NCBI GenBank assembly: GCA_024682075.1
Contig: JAIKZQ010000031.1
Location: 1 to 64,000, forward strand
Source of the DNA: Lachnospiraceae bacterium
Lineage (GTDB): Bacteria; Bacillota; Clostridia; Lachnospirales; Lachnospiraceae
Direction of reading: 5' to 3'
DNA: 64,000 bases
Below, piece after piece: positions 17,964-25,730 of this stretch; position 1 is the first letter of the stretch; the number at the start of each line of letters is the position of its first letter. The notes under the pieces are model-generated. The model made no database searches. It had not been told where the DNA came from and saw only the letters and a list, made by a program, of their open reading frames with translations. The translations under genes were made by a program, and so were the position numbers.

Positions 17964-18860
17964 ATGATAAACAAAGCTTTAAACATCATAAGTAAGATAG
18001 TTCTTACTTTCGCAATCGTTGCCGTAATGGCGGGAGTGTTCTCTATCAGGAGCCTTGCTGCAGCAAATTATAATTTTTCAAGGATTACCGCTTCTGACTT
18101 TGAAGGATTCAATTCCTTTGGTGAACTCTTTGATTCATTCGGTAATTTTGTTCCTTCTAATCCGGCAATGCTGAGTGACATACCTCATCCTACTGACACA
18201 GATTATATAGTTATTATTTCTTATAACGCCAGCGGAGCGTATGATATAGTCTACTTATCTGCTGAGGATTGGTTTAGTGATGACGTGTCTGGACCTGACA
18301 GCTATGGTGATGTGGTAGATTATTTACGACAAGTTGGAGATGAAATTACAGTTTATTATTTAGCTAATGGTCCCAGGCTTAACCGTGGAGGAGTTGATTT
18401 CTGGTCCGGCCTTAAGACCGACATTAACCTTGCAGCCGAGGCAGCTAAGAACACCGGAAAGCCCCAGACTGTTGATTACAAGGGTGTAGGTGCGCTTCCC
18501 GAGTCAGTCATCGATCTGCTTCGCGCAAATCCTCTTGTAACTCTTAACTACGAGTACGTTGATGCACAGGGCAATTCCACATTCCTTGTTCTCAATGCAG
18601 ATATCCTTGCATTTGCAGAGGCTAATGTTCACTGGTTCGGACCCAAGTACATCCAGAGAATGATCGACCTGTACAACTACTCCAAGCTTTGCATCGCAGC
18701 ACGTGGTGAACTTGCTGTCTATACCGTTCAGGAAGGCGATACCTATGCTTCGATCGCAGCGCTGTTTGGAATCGATCTTGATGTATTCATGAAGATGAAC
18801 GCTCTTAATCCTGCAAACGGACTCAGGGTCGGACAGAAGGTCATTGTTAAGTATGTCTGA
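17964..18860 (+). CDS. Secreted LysM-domain protein, paralogue B
   Basis: This 298-residue protein is the tandem copy of the previous gene. It has the same layout: signal peptide ending SLAAA, conserved ITASDFEGFNSFGELF, a divergent core (residues about 64-131), the WSGLKT to FGPKYIQRM domain, and a C-terminal LysM domain ending VGQKVIVKYV. The ribosome site AAGGAG precedes the ATG. It shares the upstream promoter, and a strong terminator follows it. The role is unknown but should resemble that of A; the divergent core could give different ligands. Confidence 0.88.
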   Translation: MINKALNIISKIVLTFAIVAVMAGVFSIRSLAAANYNFSRITASDFEGFNSFGELFDSFGNFVPSNPAMLSDIPHPTDTDYIVIISYNASGAYDIVYLSAEDWFSDDVSGPDSYGDVVDYLRQVGDEITVYYLANGPRLNRGGVDFWSGLKTDINLAAEAAKNTGKPQTVDYKGVGALPESVIDLLRANPLVTLNYEYVDAQGNSTFLVLNADILAFAEANVHWFGPKYIQRMIDLYNYSKLCIAARGELAVYTVQEGDTYASIAALFGIDLDVFMKMNALNPANGLRVGQKVIVKYV

Positions 18861-18935
18861 TCGCTTGAAATATCCGCTTACATATGACGCGGCATATATG
18901 ATGTAAGACGTACAAACGATCATAAGATGTGAACA

Positions 18936-18970
18936 AAAGGTGTCAAGCAAAAATGCTTGACACCTTTTTT
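18936..18970 (+). terminator. Strong terminator after the LysM pair
   Basis: AAAGGTGTCAAGCA (18936-18949) pairs perfectly with TGCTTGACACCTTT (18954-18967), with loop AAAA and a T-run to 18970. Its right arm contains a -35 box for the next operon. Confidence 0.92.
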
Positions 18971-18985
18971 CTTTTGTAATATTAT
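18957..18985 (+). promoter_or_regulatory. Promoter for ylxM-ffh, embedded in the terminator
   Basis: TTGACA (18957-18962) lies within the descending arm of the terminator. A 17-base spacer leads to TATTAT (18980-18985). The start point near 18992 leaves about 20 bases of leader with AAGGAG. An alternative -10, TATACT at 18983, would have a 20-base spacer. Confidence 0.7.
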
Positions 18986-19011
18986 ACTCAAGGTGCGCAA
19001 AAAGGAGCATT

Positions 19012-19350
19012 ATGAACAAGATCCTTGAACAATCTCTTCTGTATGATTTCTACGGTGAGCTTTTGAGCGAGCACAGAAGGAAGATCTATGAAGCTTTTGT
19101 ATTCGATGATCTGTCGCTCGGAGAGATCGCCGAGGCGGAAGGCATATCAAGACAGGCCGTTCACGATGCACTTAAGAATTGCGATAAAGCCCTTGCTGAA
19201 TATGAATCCAAGCTTCACCTTGTTGAAAGATTCCTGAAAATAAAGAGTGAAGTGACGGACATAGAAAAGCTTGCATCATCGGAAGGTGATGAGAAAGAAA
19301 GGCTGCAGAAGATCGGCACCATAGCCGAATCGATAATGGGAGAGCTTTGA
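19012..19350 (+). CDS. ylxM: YlxM/p13-like DNA-binding protein
   Basis: A 112-residue protein with a sigma-factor-region-4-like helix-turn-helix: DLSLGEIAEAEGISRQAVHDAL, about residues 34-55. The C-terminal third is a charged helix. The family is always found next to ffh and is thought to help SRP function or its expression. Its stop overlaps the ffh ATG as TGATG, so the pair is translationally coupled. Confidence 0.92.
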   Translation: MNKILEQSLLYDFYGELLSEHRRKIYEAFVFDDLSLGEIAEAEGISRQAVHDALKNCDKALAEYESKLHLVERFLKIKSEVTDIEKLASSEGDEKERLQKIGTIAESIMGEL

Positions 19351-20732
19351 TGGCTTTTGAAGGACTTAGTGAAAAACTGCAAAATGCTTTCAGGAATCTC
19401 CGCGGCAAGGGAAAACTGACAGATGCCGATGTCAGGGAGGCAATGAAGGAAGTCAAGATGGCTCTCCTCGAGGCCGATGTCAACTTCAAGGTCGTCAAGA
19501 ACTTCGTGAAGACCGTAGAAGAGAAGTGCATCGGTTCGGATGTCCTTAACGGACTCAATCCTTCCCAGACTGTCATAAAGATCGTTAATGATGAACTCAC
19601 AACCCTTATGGGCAGCGAAACAACCGAGGTTGCTTTCAGGCCCGGCAAGGAAATTACCGTCATCATGATGGTAGGTCTTCAGGGTGCAGGTAAGACTACG
19701 GCATCCGCCAAGATGGCAGGCCAGTTCATCAAGAAGGGCAAAAAATCACTCCTTGTTGCCTGCGACATTTACAGACCCGCAGCTATTGAACAGCTGAAGG
19801 TAAACGGAGAGAAGGTCGGCGTTGATGTCTTCGAGATGGGCAATACCGTCAAGCCTCCCGTGATCGCTGCAAATGCTCTTGAGAAGGCTCAGAAGGAGAA
19901 TTACAACGTAGTCATCCTCGATACCGCAGGACGCCTCCATGTCGATGAAGAGCTGATGAATGAGCTCAAGGAGATCAAGGAGAAGACTTCCGTTTTCCAG
20001 ACGATCCTCGTTGTCGATGCCATGACCGGCCAGGATGCCGTGAATGTGGCTAAGACATTCGATGATGAGATAGGCGTTGACGGAGTAATCCTTTCCAAGC
20101 TGGACGGTGATACAAGAGGCGGTGCCGCACTTTCAATCAAGGCAGTCACCGGTAAGCCGATCCTCTATGTGGGAATGGGTGAGAAACTCACAGACCTTGA
20201 GCAGTTCTATCCCGACAGAATGGCTTCCAGGATACTCGGAATGGGTGATGTGCTCAGCCTCATTGAAAAGGCTCAGGCATCGGTTACCACGACCGAGGAA
20301 GAAAGCCGCGGAATGATGAACCGCATGCAGAAGGGTAAGTTCGATTTCAACGATTACCTTGAGAGCATGAAGCAGATGAGGAACATGGGCGGTCTTGCAT
20401 CGATCCTTTCGATGCTTCCCGGAATGGGCATAAATGCTGCTGACCTTGAAGGAGCTGTTGATGAGAAGAAGCTCAAGCAGACAGAAGCAATTATCCTGTC
20501 CATGACTCCCGAGGAGAGATCCAATCCCAAGCTCATCAATCCCAGAAGAAAGTTCAGGATTGCAAAGGGTGCGGGACTTGACATAGCCGATGTTAACAGG
20601 TTCATCAAGCAGTTCGAGCAAAGTCAGAAGATGATGAAGCAGATGGGCGGCATGGGCAGGAAAGGCCGCGGAATGTTCCCGGGAATGGGCGGCATGGGCG
20701 GCTTCGGAGGAAAGAAAGGCTTTCCTTTTTAA
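19350..20732 (+). CDS. ffh: Signal recognition particle protein Ffh
   Basis: The GTPase that binds signal peptides on the ribosome together with SRP RNA and hands them to FtsY. It has an N domain (1-85), a G domain with GLQGAGKTTASAKMA (G1), DTAGRLHVDEEL (G3) and SKLDGDTRGG (G4), and a Met-rich M domain (about 295-460) ending in a Gly/Met tail. The start is the ATG at 19350; a TTG one codon earlier would add one residue. The SRP RNA gene is not in this window. Confidence 0.97.
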   Translation: MAFEGLSEKLQNAFRNLRGKGKLTDADVREAMKEVKMALLEADVNFKVVKNFVKTVEEKCIGSDVLNGLNPSQTVIKIVNDELTTLMGSETTEVAFRPGKEITVIMMVGLQGAGKTTASAKMAGQFIKKGKKSLLVACDIYRPAAIEQLKVNGEKVGVDVFEMGNTVKPPVIAANALEKAQKENYNVVILDTAGRLHVDEELMNELKEIKEKTSVFQTILVVDAMTGQDAVNVAKTFDDEIGVDGVILSKLDGDTRGGAALSIKAVTGKPILYVGMGEKLTDLEQFYPDRMASRILGMGDVLSLIEKAQASVTTTEEESRGMMNRMQKGKFDFNDYLESMKQMRNMGGLASILSMLPGMGINAADLEGAVDEKKLKQTEAIILSMTPEERSNPKLINPRRKFRIAKGAGLDIADVNRFIKQFEQSQKMMKQMGGMGRKGRGMFPGMGGMGGFGGKKGFPF

Positions 20733-20808
20733 CACAGTTTGAATCCGGAAGATATCCGTTTTCATAAATGCAAATATCCAATAATTTTTTATACGGAGGA
20801 ATTTAAAA

Positions 20809-21054
20809 ATGGCAGTAAAGATCAGACTTAGAAGAATCGGTGAGAAGAAGGCTCCTTTTTATCGTATAATCGTTGCAGATTCCAGAAGCCCCAGAAACGG
20901 AAGATTCATCGATGAGATCGGAACTTATGATCCTTCCAAGGATCCCAGCGAGTTCCATATCGATGAGGAGGCTGCTAAGAAGTGGATCGCTAACGGAGCT
21001 CAGCCTACCGAGGTTGTCGGAAAGCTTTTCAAGGTTGCCGGAATCATCAAATAA
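20809..21054 (+). CDS. rpsP: Ribosomal protein S16
   Basis: An 81-residue small-subunit protein with the typical start [25 protein letters not shown] in shortened form and the end segment [26 protein letters not shown] precedes the ATG. It is followed by khpA, the conserved Firmicutes order rpsP-khpA-rimM-trmD-rplS. Confidence 0.97.
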   Translation: MAVKIRLRRIGEKKAPFYRIIVADSRSPRNGRFIDEIGTYDPSKDPSEFHIDEEAAKKWIANGAQPTEVVGKLFKVAGIIK

Positions 21055-21080
21055 ATCTTGCGTTCATCTAAGGAGGCCTT

Positions 21081-21311
21081 ATGAAAGAACTCGTTGAAGT
21101 TATTGCAAAGGCTCTCGTAGAACATCCTGATGAGGTTGTTGTTACCGAAACCAAGGACGGAGCAGATTACGTTCTTCAGCTTCACGTTGCTTCATCCGAT
21201 ATGGGAAAGGTCATCGGAAAACAGGGAAGGATCGCAAAATCCATCCGTTCCGTTGTCAAGGCTGCAGCTTCAAGGGAAAATGCAAGAGCTGATGTTGAGA
21301 TAACCGATTGA
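21081..21311 (+). CDS. khpA: KH-domain RNA-binding protein KhpA
   Basis: A 76-residue single KH domain with the RNA-contacting loop GKQG in GKVIGKQGRIAKSIR. In other Firmicutes KhpA pairs with KhpB (Jag) and affects cell division and RNA stability; this is family knowledge. AAGGAGG precedes the ATG. A strong terminator follows the gene, splitting it from rimM. Confidence 0.93.
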   Translation: MKELVEVIAKALVEHPDEVVVTETKDGADYVLQLHVASSDMGKVIGKQGRIAKSIRSVVKAAASRENARADVEITD

Positions 21312-21334
21312 ACATAACTGTTTAGTTATCATAG

Positions 21335-21363
21335 CGGACCGCACGCATTGCGGTCCGTTTTTT
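21335..21363 (+). terminator. Terminator between khpA and rimM
   Basis: CGGACCGCA (21335-21343) pairs with TGCGGTCCG (21349-21357), followed by six T. It ends only six bases before the rimM ATG. A smaller hairpin (ATAACT/AGTTAT) lies just before it. Confidence 0.85.
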
Positions 21364-21369
21364 GAAAAC

Positions 21370-21879
21370 ATGGAAAATTATCTTAAAGTTGGAACAATAA
21401 CACAGCCCTTCGGCATAAAAGGCGAGATGAAGGTCTATCCTCATACCGATGATCCTACTCGCTTCAAGAAACTTAAGAAGGTCTATATTCCCGAAAAGGA
21501 TTCTTATAAGGAATTTGAGATCGAAAGTGCGAAGATGTCCCTTCCTCTTGTAATCCTTAAGTTCAGGGGCATAGATACTCCCGAGGAGATAAGGCTCTAC
21601 AAGCAGAAGGATATCTATGTTACGAGGGAAGATGCGGCACCGCTTTCCGAAGGCGAGTATTATTTTGCCGACATACTCGGAATGAACGTGGTCGATGATG
21701 AGGGAATATCCAGAGGCAGGGTAACGGATATCATTCAGACCGGAGCAAACGATGTTTATGAGATAACTGCCGATGACGGAAGCTCGTTTTTGCTTCCCGT
21801 GATAGAGGACTGTTTATTAAATGTTGACCTGGAAGCGAATCTCATGACCATACATATTCTGGAGGGACTGCTGGATTGA
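21370..21879 (+). CDS. rimM: Ribosome maturation factor RimM
   Basis: A 169-residue protein that binds S19 and helps assemble the 30S head. The N-terminal domain begins KVGTITQPFGIKGEMKV, and the PRC barrel includes YYFADILGMNVV and SFLLPVI. There is no Shine-Dalgarno sequence before the ATG, which lies six bases after a terminator T-run; the upstream region may therefore act as an attenuator. The 3' end overlaps the trmD start. Confidence 0.95.
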   Translation: MENYLKVGTITQPFGIKGEMKVYPHTDDPTRFKKLKKVYIPEKDSYKEFEIESAKMSLPLVILKFRGIDTPEEIRLYKQKDIYVTREDAAPLSEGEYYFADILGMNVVDDEGISRGRVTDIIQTGANDVYEITADDGSSFLLPVIEDCLLNVDLEANLMTIHILEGLLD

Positions 21880-23087
21880 TCTTCAAGGTGCTGACCCTGT
21901 TCCCCGAAATGATCAGGTCGGTGATGGAAACAGGCATCATCGGACGTGCACTCAAAGAAGGGGCATTCGGGCTTGAGACATATAATATACGAGACTATGC
22001 CGACAATACCAGGGCACAGGTTGATGATTATCCTTACGGCGGAGGCGCCGGACAGGTCATTCAGGCTGAGCCGGTTTTCAGAGCGTATAAGGACGCAGTA
22101 AAAGAGGATGCGGTAAAAGAGGACACCGTAAAGAGACGTGTGATCTATCTTTCACCTCAGGGCAGGAGATTCAACCAGAGGATGGCAAAGGAGTTTTCGA
22201 AGGGTGATGAGCTTGTTTTCCTTTGCGGACATTATGAAGGAGTCGATGAAAGAGTACTTGAAGAGATAGTGACTGATTATGTCTCTGCCGGGGATTATAT
22301 CCTGACAGGCGGAGAACTTCCGGCTCTGACCGTCATCGATGCGGTTGCAAGACTTTTGCCCGGAGTATTGGGAAATGATGAATCTCCCGAGATAGAGACG
22401 TTTTACAGAGATCTGCTGGAATATCCGCAGTATTCAAGACCCGAAATCTGGCATGACAAGAAGGTCCCTGCGGTACTGCTTTCCGGTAACCATAAGGAGA
22501 TAGAGGCGTGGAGACTGGAGAGGTCCATAGAAAGAACCATCGCCGCAAGACCCGATCTTTATGATAAGTATCTTGCCAGGACGGCACTCGCAGAAAGGAT
22601 GAAGGGAGCCAGGGTTCAGAACATTCCCGCATCCGAGGCACTTCTTTTTAATGACACGGATGTGCTTTTTGAAGGTAATGACCTCTATCTGATATTTGAT
22701 CATGATGCCGGGGTTTTCTATATCGGTGTATATAAAAAGAAAACCGAACATATCTGTCCCGAAGAAGCAGATTGTGTAAGGAGACTGATAATTGACTTCA
22801 GGTCAAAAACGGATAAATGCTATGTCTTGAACGTAAGCGGCCTGTTTGAAGATCTGATCACGGATGAACTTGCCATGATAGTTTTTACCGAGAAGAATCC
22901 TCTGTCAACGACGAGAGTCAGGGGATACGGTGAATTCGGTGAGAACCTCAGAAACAAGATCGTGGAAGCATTCGGGCAGGGAAGGACGTATTATGGCTTC
23001 CTCGATCCTTCGCAGACCCGTAAGATCGATGATGCGGTCCTGATGGGACTGTATGCTTCCATGGTCTATGTTATCGATTTTTCATAG
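21876..23087 (+). CDS. trmD: tRNA (guanine-N1)-methyltransferase TrmD with C-terminal extension
   Basis: This enzyme methylates G37 of tRNAs next to the anticodon and prevents +1 frameshifting. Residues 1-240 match TrmD: DDYPYGGGAG, the trefoil-knot motif CGHYEGVDERV, SAGDYILTGGELPAL and LEYPQYSRPE. The start is TTG at 21876, overlapping the rimM stop. Two oddities occur. Residues 73-86 contain three near-identical five-residue units (DAVKE), and residues about 240-403 form an extra domain not present in the usual 240-250-residue enzyme. I do not recognise that domain. It has no membrane span and ends in a hydrophobic strand. Confidence 0.93.
   Translation: MIFKVLTLFPEMIRSVMETGIIGRALKEGAFGLETYNIRDYADNTRAQVDDYPYGGGAGQVIQAEPVFRAYKDAVKEDAVKEDTVKRRVIYLSPQGRRFNQRMAKEFSKGDELVFLCGHYEGVDERVLEEIVTDYVSAGDYILTGGELPALTVIDAVARLLPGVLGNDESPEIETFYRDLLEYPQYSRPEIWHDKKVPAVLLSGNHKEIEAWRLERSIERTIAARPDLYDKYLARTALAERMKGARVQNIPASEALLFNDTDVLFEGNDLYLIFDHDAGVFYIGVYKKKTEHICPEEADCVRRLIIDFRSKTDKCYVLNVSGLFEDLITDELAMIVFTEKNPLSTTRVRGYGEFGENLRNKIVEAFGQGRTYYGFLDPSQTRKIDDAVLMGLYASMVYVIDFS
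22092..22133 (+). repeat. Short in-frame tandem repeat inside trmD
   Basis: Three 15-base units encoding DAVKE, DAVKE and DTVK(R) lie between the substrate-binding GGGAG loop and the knot region of TrmD. The units differ by a few bases, so the expansion is not brand new. Confidence 0.75.
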
Positions 23088-23094
23088 ATTTTGC

Positions 23095-23123
23095 TTGCAT
23101 TTGAAGAACATCTGTGATAGATT
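23095..23123 (+). promoter_or_regulatory. Candidate promoter for rplS
   Basis: TTGCAT (23095-23100), a 17-base spacer and TAGATT (23118-23123). The transcript would have a leader of about 120 bases (23130-23249), long enough for an L19-type autoregulatory leader, but I could not confirm the known consensus by eye. Confidence 0.35.
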
Positions 23124-23249
23124 ACTAATGTTGCGTTAAAGGATAGTCCGCTGTTACCGCTTAAGGTATTATGAAAATCCAAGTGTGCTGCATGTAAGTG
23201 ATCTGTATATATCAGCTTCGTGCAGAGCCATGTATAAAGGAGATATACT

Positions 23250-23597
23250 ATGTCAGACATCATTAAGGAAATTGAAAACGAGCAGCTTAAATCTGAGATC
23301 CCTGAGTTCAACGTAGGTGATACCGTTAAGGTTCACGGACGTATCGTTGAGGGTGAAAAGTCCAGGATCCAGATTTTCGAAGGAACTGTCATCAAGAGAC
23401 AGAATGGTTCCAATCGTGAGACCTTTACCGTTCGTAAGATCTCTAACGGCGTAGGCGTTGAGAAGACCTGGCCCCTTCATTCTCCCAATGTTGAGAAGAT
23501 CGAAGTTGTCAGAAAGGGTAAGGTAAGACGTGCTAAGCTTTACTATCTCAGAGACAGAGTTGGTAAGGCAGCTAAGGTCAAAGAGGCTGTTAAGTAA
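23250..23597 (+). CDS. rplS: Ribosomal protein L19
   Basis: A 115-residue large-subunit protein at the 30S-50S interface. It shows the family segments [29 protein letters not shown] and [24 protein letters not shown] precedes the ATG. It lies after trmD in the standard order and ends in a strong terminator. Confidence 0.97.
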   Translation: MSDIIKEIENEQLKSEIPEFNVGDTVKVHGRIVEGEKSRIQIFEGTVIKRQNGSNRETFTVRKISNGVGVEKTWPLHSPNVEKIEVVRKGKVRRAKLYYLRDRVGKAAKVKEAVK

Positions 23598-23616
23598 TTT
23601 AATCCCTTGCAAAATG

Positions 23617-23642
23617 AGCCGGTGCTATGCACCGGCTTTTTT
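23617..23642 (+). terminator. Terminator after rplS
   Basis: AGCCGGTGC (23617-23625) pairs with GCACCGGCT (23629-23637), followed by TTTTT. Confidence 0.9.
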
Positions 23643-23656
23643 GTTGCCGAAAAAGG

Positions 23657-23685
23657 CTGAATTTTCTTACACTTTATGATATAAT
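23657..23685 (+). promoter_or_regulatory. Candidate promoter for the lepB-rbgA operon
   Basis: TATAAT at 23680-23685 is a perfect -10 box; 17 bases upstream is CTGAAT (23657-23662), a weaker -35. The leader would be about 50 bases. Confidence 0.5.
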
Positions 23686-23744
23686 TCACTATGTATGTTT
23701 ATGCGATTTGATGCGGTTTTTATCATGTATGCAGGGTGCACCTG

Positions 23745-24317
23745 ATGACACAGGACGGATACTATTTTTACAAGAAAAGAAAGCGGTTTTCCGAGGAGAC
23801 ATTTCACGAGATCCTTCACTGGAGCATAGGTGTTCTGATCAGCATCATGTTTGCATTCATCCTGGTGTATTTCCTTGGCATGAACATGCGTGTCAGCGGC
23901 AATTCGATGGCTCCCGAGCTAGTCGATGAACAGAAGGTCCTGGTCAACAGGTTTGTTTACAAGCTTTCCCAGCCTAAGCCCGGTGATGTGGTGATCTTTA
24001 TTCCCAACGGAAATGAGAACATGGGATATTACGTCAAGCGTGTCGTTGGAGTGCCCGGCGACAGGCTTCAGGTGATCGAAGGCATACTGTATGTGAATGA
24101 TTCTCCTTCCGAAGTCGTTACCGACAAGGTCATCGATCCGGGACTTTTGATCAATGAGATAACCGTTGAGCAGGGAACATATTTTGTCATGAGTGATGAC
24201 GTTCTGAGTGTGGATGATTCCAGGAATCCCAATATAGGACCTGTTGAGAGCAGTAACATCCTGGGAAAGGTATGGTTTGCCTTCGCTGAGGGAGAAAACG
24301 AAAGGCATGTATTATAA
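23745..24317 (+). CDS. lepB: Signal peptidase I, first copy, altered box E
   Basis: A membrane serine protease that removes signal peptides. One hydrophobic span lies at about residues 24-46. The catalytic serine is S54 in SGNSMAP, and the general-base lysine is K98 in GYYVKRVVGVPGD. The last conserved box reads YFVMSDDVLSVDDSR instead of the usual GDN-x-x-x-S-x-DSR, so its geometry may differ. I choose the ATG at 23745, which has AGGGTG seven bases upstream; a GTG at 23736 is an alternative. At 190 residues it is normal for Firmicutes. A second copy follows rbgA. Confidence 0.9.
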   Translation: MTQDGYYFYKKRKRFSEETFHEILHWSIGVLISIMFAFILVYFLGMNMRVSGNSMAPELVDEQKVLVNRFVYKLSQPKPGDVVIFIPNGNENMGYYVKRVVGVPGDRLQVIEGILYVNDSPSEVVTDKVIDPGLLINEITVEQGTYFVMSDDVLSVDDSRNPNIGPVESSNILGKVWFAFAEGENERHVL

Positions 24318-24319
24318 CA

Positions 24320-25183
24320 ATGGCAGGTAATGATTACGGCTGGTATCCCGGCCATATGACAAAATCCATAAGAGCCATCAGGGAAGAACTTAAACTGGTG
24401 GATCTGTGCATAGAAGTACTTGATGCAAGAGTTCCCCTTTCAAGCAGGAATCCCGACATCGATGAGCTTGCAAAGGACAAGTACAGACTGATCGTCCTGA
24501 ATAAGAGCGACCTTGCGGATGATAAGAAGACGGCGCTTTGGATCGAATATTTCAAGACCCTGAATATCGAGACACTGGTGCTGTGTGCAAAGGAAAAGAA
24601 GACCTCTGATGCTGTCAGGAAAGCATCGATGAGCGTCTGCAGGGAGAAGATCGAAAGAGATAAGAAAAGAGGCATAGTCGGCCGTCCCATCAGGGCCATG
24701 GTATGCGGCATTCCCAATGTCGGGAAGTCCACTCTGATAAATACCATTACCGGCAGGGCACCCGCCAAGACCGGCAACAAGCCCGGTGTCACCAGGAGCA
24801 ATCAGTGGGTGAAGACCTCTGCGGGGATAGATCTGCTTGATACTCCGGGACTGTTGTGGCCGAAATTCGAAGATAAGACAGTCGGGCTTAAACTGGCTTC
24901 GATCGGATCCGTTAATGATCAGGTCATTAATCTCAACCAGCTTGCCGGCGAAGTTGTTGTCATGATGAAAGAATTGTATCCCGGCGTCATCGCATCAAGA
25001 TACGATGTCAGTGAGGATACGTCTGTTTCGGAAATCATAAAAGGTGCCGGGATCAGGAACGGCCTTATGCTAAAAGGCGGAGATGTCGACATGGGAAGGG
25101 CTTCCGAGGCCATCCTGGGAGATTTCAGAAGCGGCAAGCTCGGCAAGATCACATTGGAGGTTCCGTCCCAAAATGAGCAATAA
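24320..25183 (+). CDS. rbgA: Ribosome biogenesis GTPase RbgA
   Basis: This circularly permuted GTPase drives a late step of 50S assembly. The order of motifs is permuted as expected: VLDARVP, NKSD (G4) near residue 56, then CGIPNVGKSTLINTI (G1) and DTPGLLWPKF (G3). The start comes two bases after the lepB stop. The 3' end overlaps the second lepB by 11 bases. The length of 287 residues is typical. Confidence 0.95.
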   Translation: MAGNDYGWYPGHMTKSIRAIREELKLVDLCIEVLDARVPLSSRNPDIDELAKDKYRLIVLNKSDLADDKKTALWIEYFKTLNIETLVLCAKEKKTSDAVRKASMSVCREKIERDKKRGIVGRPIRAMVCGIPNVGKSTLINTITGRAPAKTGNKPGVTRSNQWVKTSAGIDLLDTPGLLWPKFEDKTVGLKLASIGSVNDQVINLNQLAGEVVVMMKELYPGVIASRYDVSEDTSVSEIIKGAGIRNGLMLKGGDVDMGRASEAILGDFRSGKLGKITLEVPSQNEQ

Positions 25184-25730
25184 GAACAATAGAAATAAGT
25201 TTCTTAAGGATGCATTTTATACAGGGTTATATTTTCTTACTGTTTTTGTACTGACCGCACTTGTACTTAAGTATGTGGGTCAGAGATCCGTTGTCGAGGG
25301 CAATTCGATGAACAATACCCTTTTCAACGGAGAAAGCCTGTGGGTCAACAAGTTTACATACAGATTCAACGATCCCGAGAGATTTGACATAGTCGTTTTC
25401 CCTTACAGATATCAGGAAAATACTTACTTCATCAAGAGGATCATCGGCCTTCCGGGTGAGACTGTCCGCATAGATGAAGAGGGCAACATCTACATAAACG
25501 GCGAGATCCTCGAGGAGCATTACGGAAGAGAGGCCATAAGGCCCGAAAACAGAGGAAGGGCATATGAAGAGATCGTGCTTGGCGAGAACGAATATTTTGT
25601 CATGGGCGATAACAGAAATGATTCCCTTGATTCGAGATTTGAGCAGGTAGGGAATCTGAGGAAAGAAGATTTCGTAGGAAAGGCAGTATTCAGGCTGTTT
25701 CCGCTTTCAAGCTTCGGAGGTATCTACTGA
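25173..25730 (+). CDS. lepB: Signal peptidase I, second copy
   Basis: A canonical type I signal peptidase of 185 residues: one membrane span (about 17-35), catalytic S45 in EGNSMNN, lysine K88 in TYFIKRIIGLPGE, and the full box YFVMGDNRNDSLDSR. The start is the ATG at 25173 (MSNKNN), which overlaps rbgA; a longer reading would run through rbgA in another frame and has no support. GGAGG lies 12 bases before the start. Confidence 0.94.
   Translation: MSNKNNRNKFLKDAFYTGLYFLTVFVLTALVLKYVGQRSVVEGNSMNNTLFNGESLWVNKFTYRFNDPERFDIVVFPYRYQENTYFIKRIIGLPGETVRIDEEGNIYINGEILEEHYGREAIRPENRGRAYEEIVLGENEYFVMGDNRNDSLDSRFEQVGNLRKEDFVGKAVFRLFPLSSFGGIY

Larger units (their letters stand above)
17038..18860 (+). 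repeat. Tandem gene duplication (two LysM paralogues)
   Basis: Two adjacent genes of identical length (298 codons), separated by 29 bases, match closely over the signal peptide and the last 165 residues, while their residues 64-131 are almost unrelated. This is a direct repeat of about 0.9 kb with a divergent core. Confidence 0.85.
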
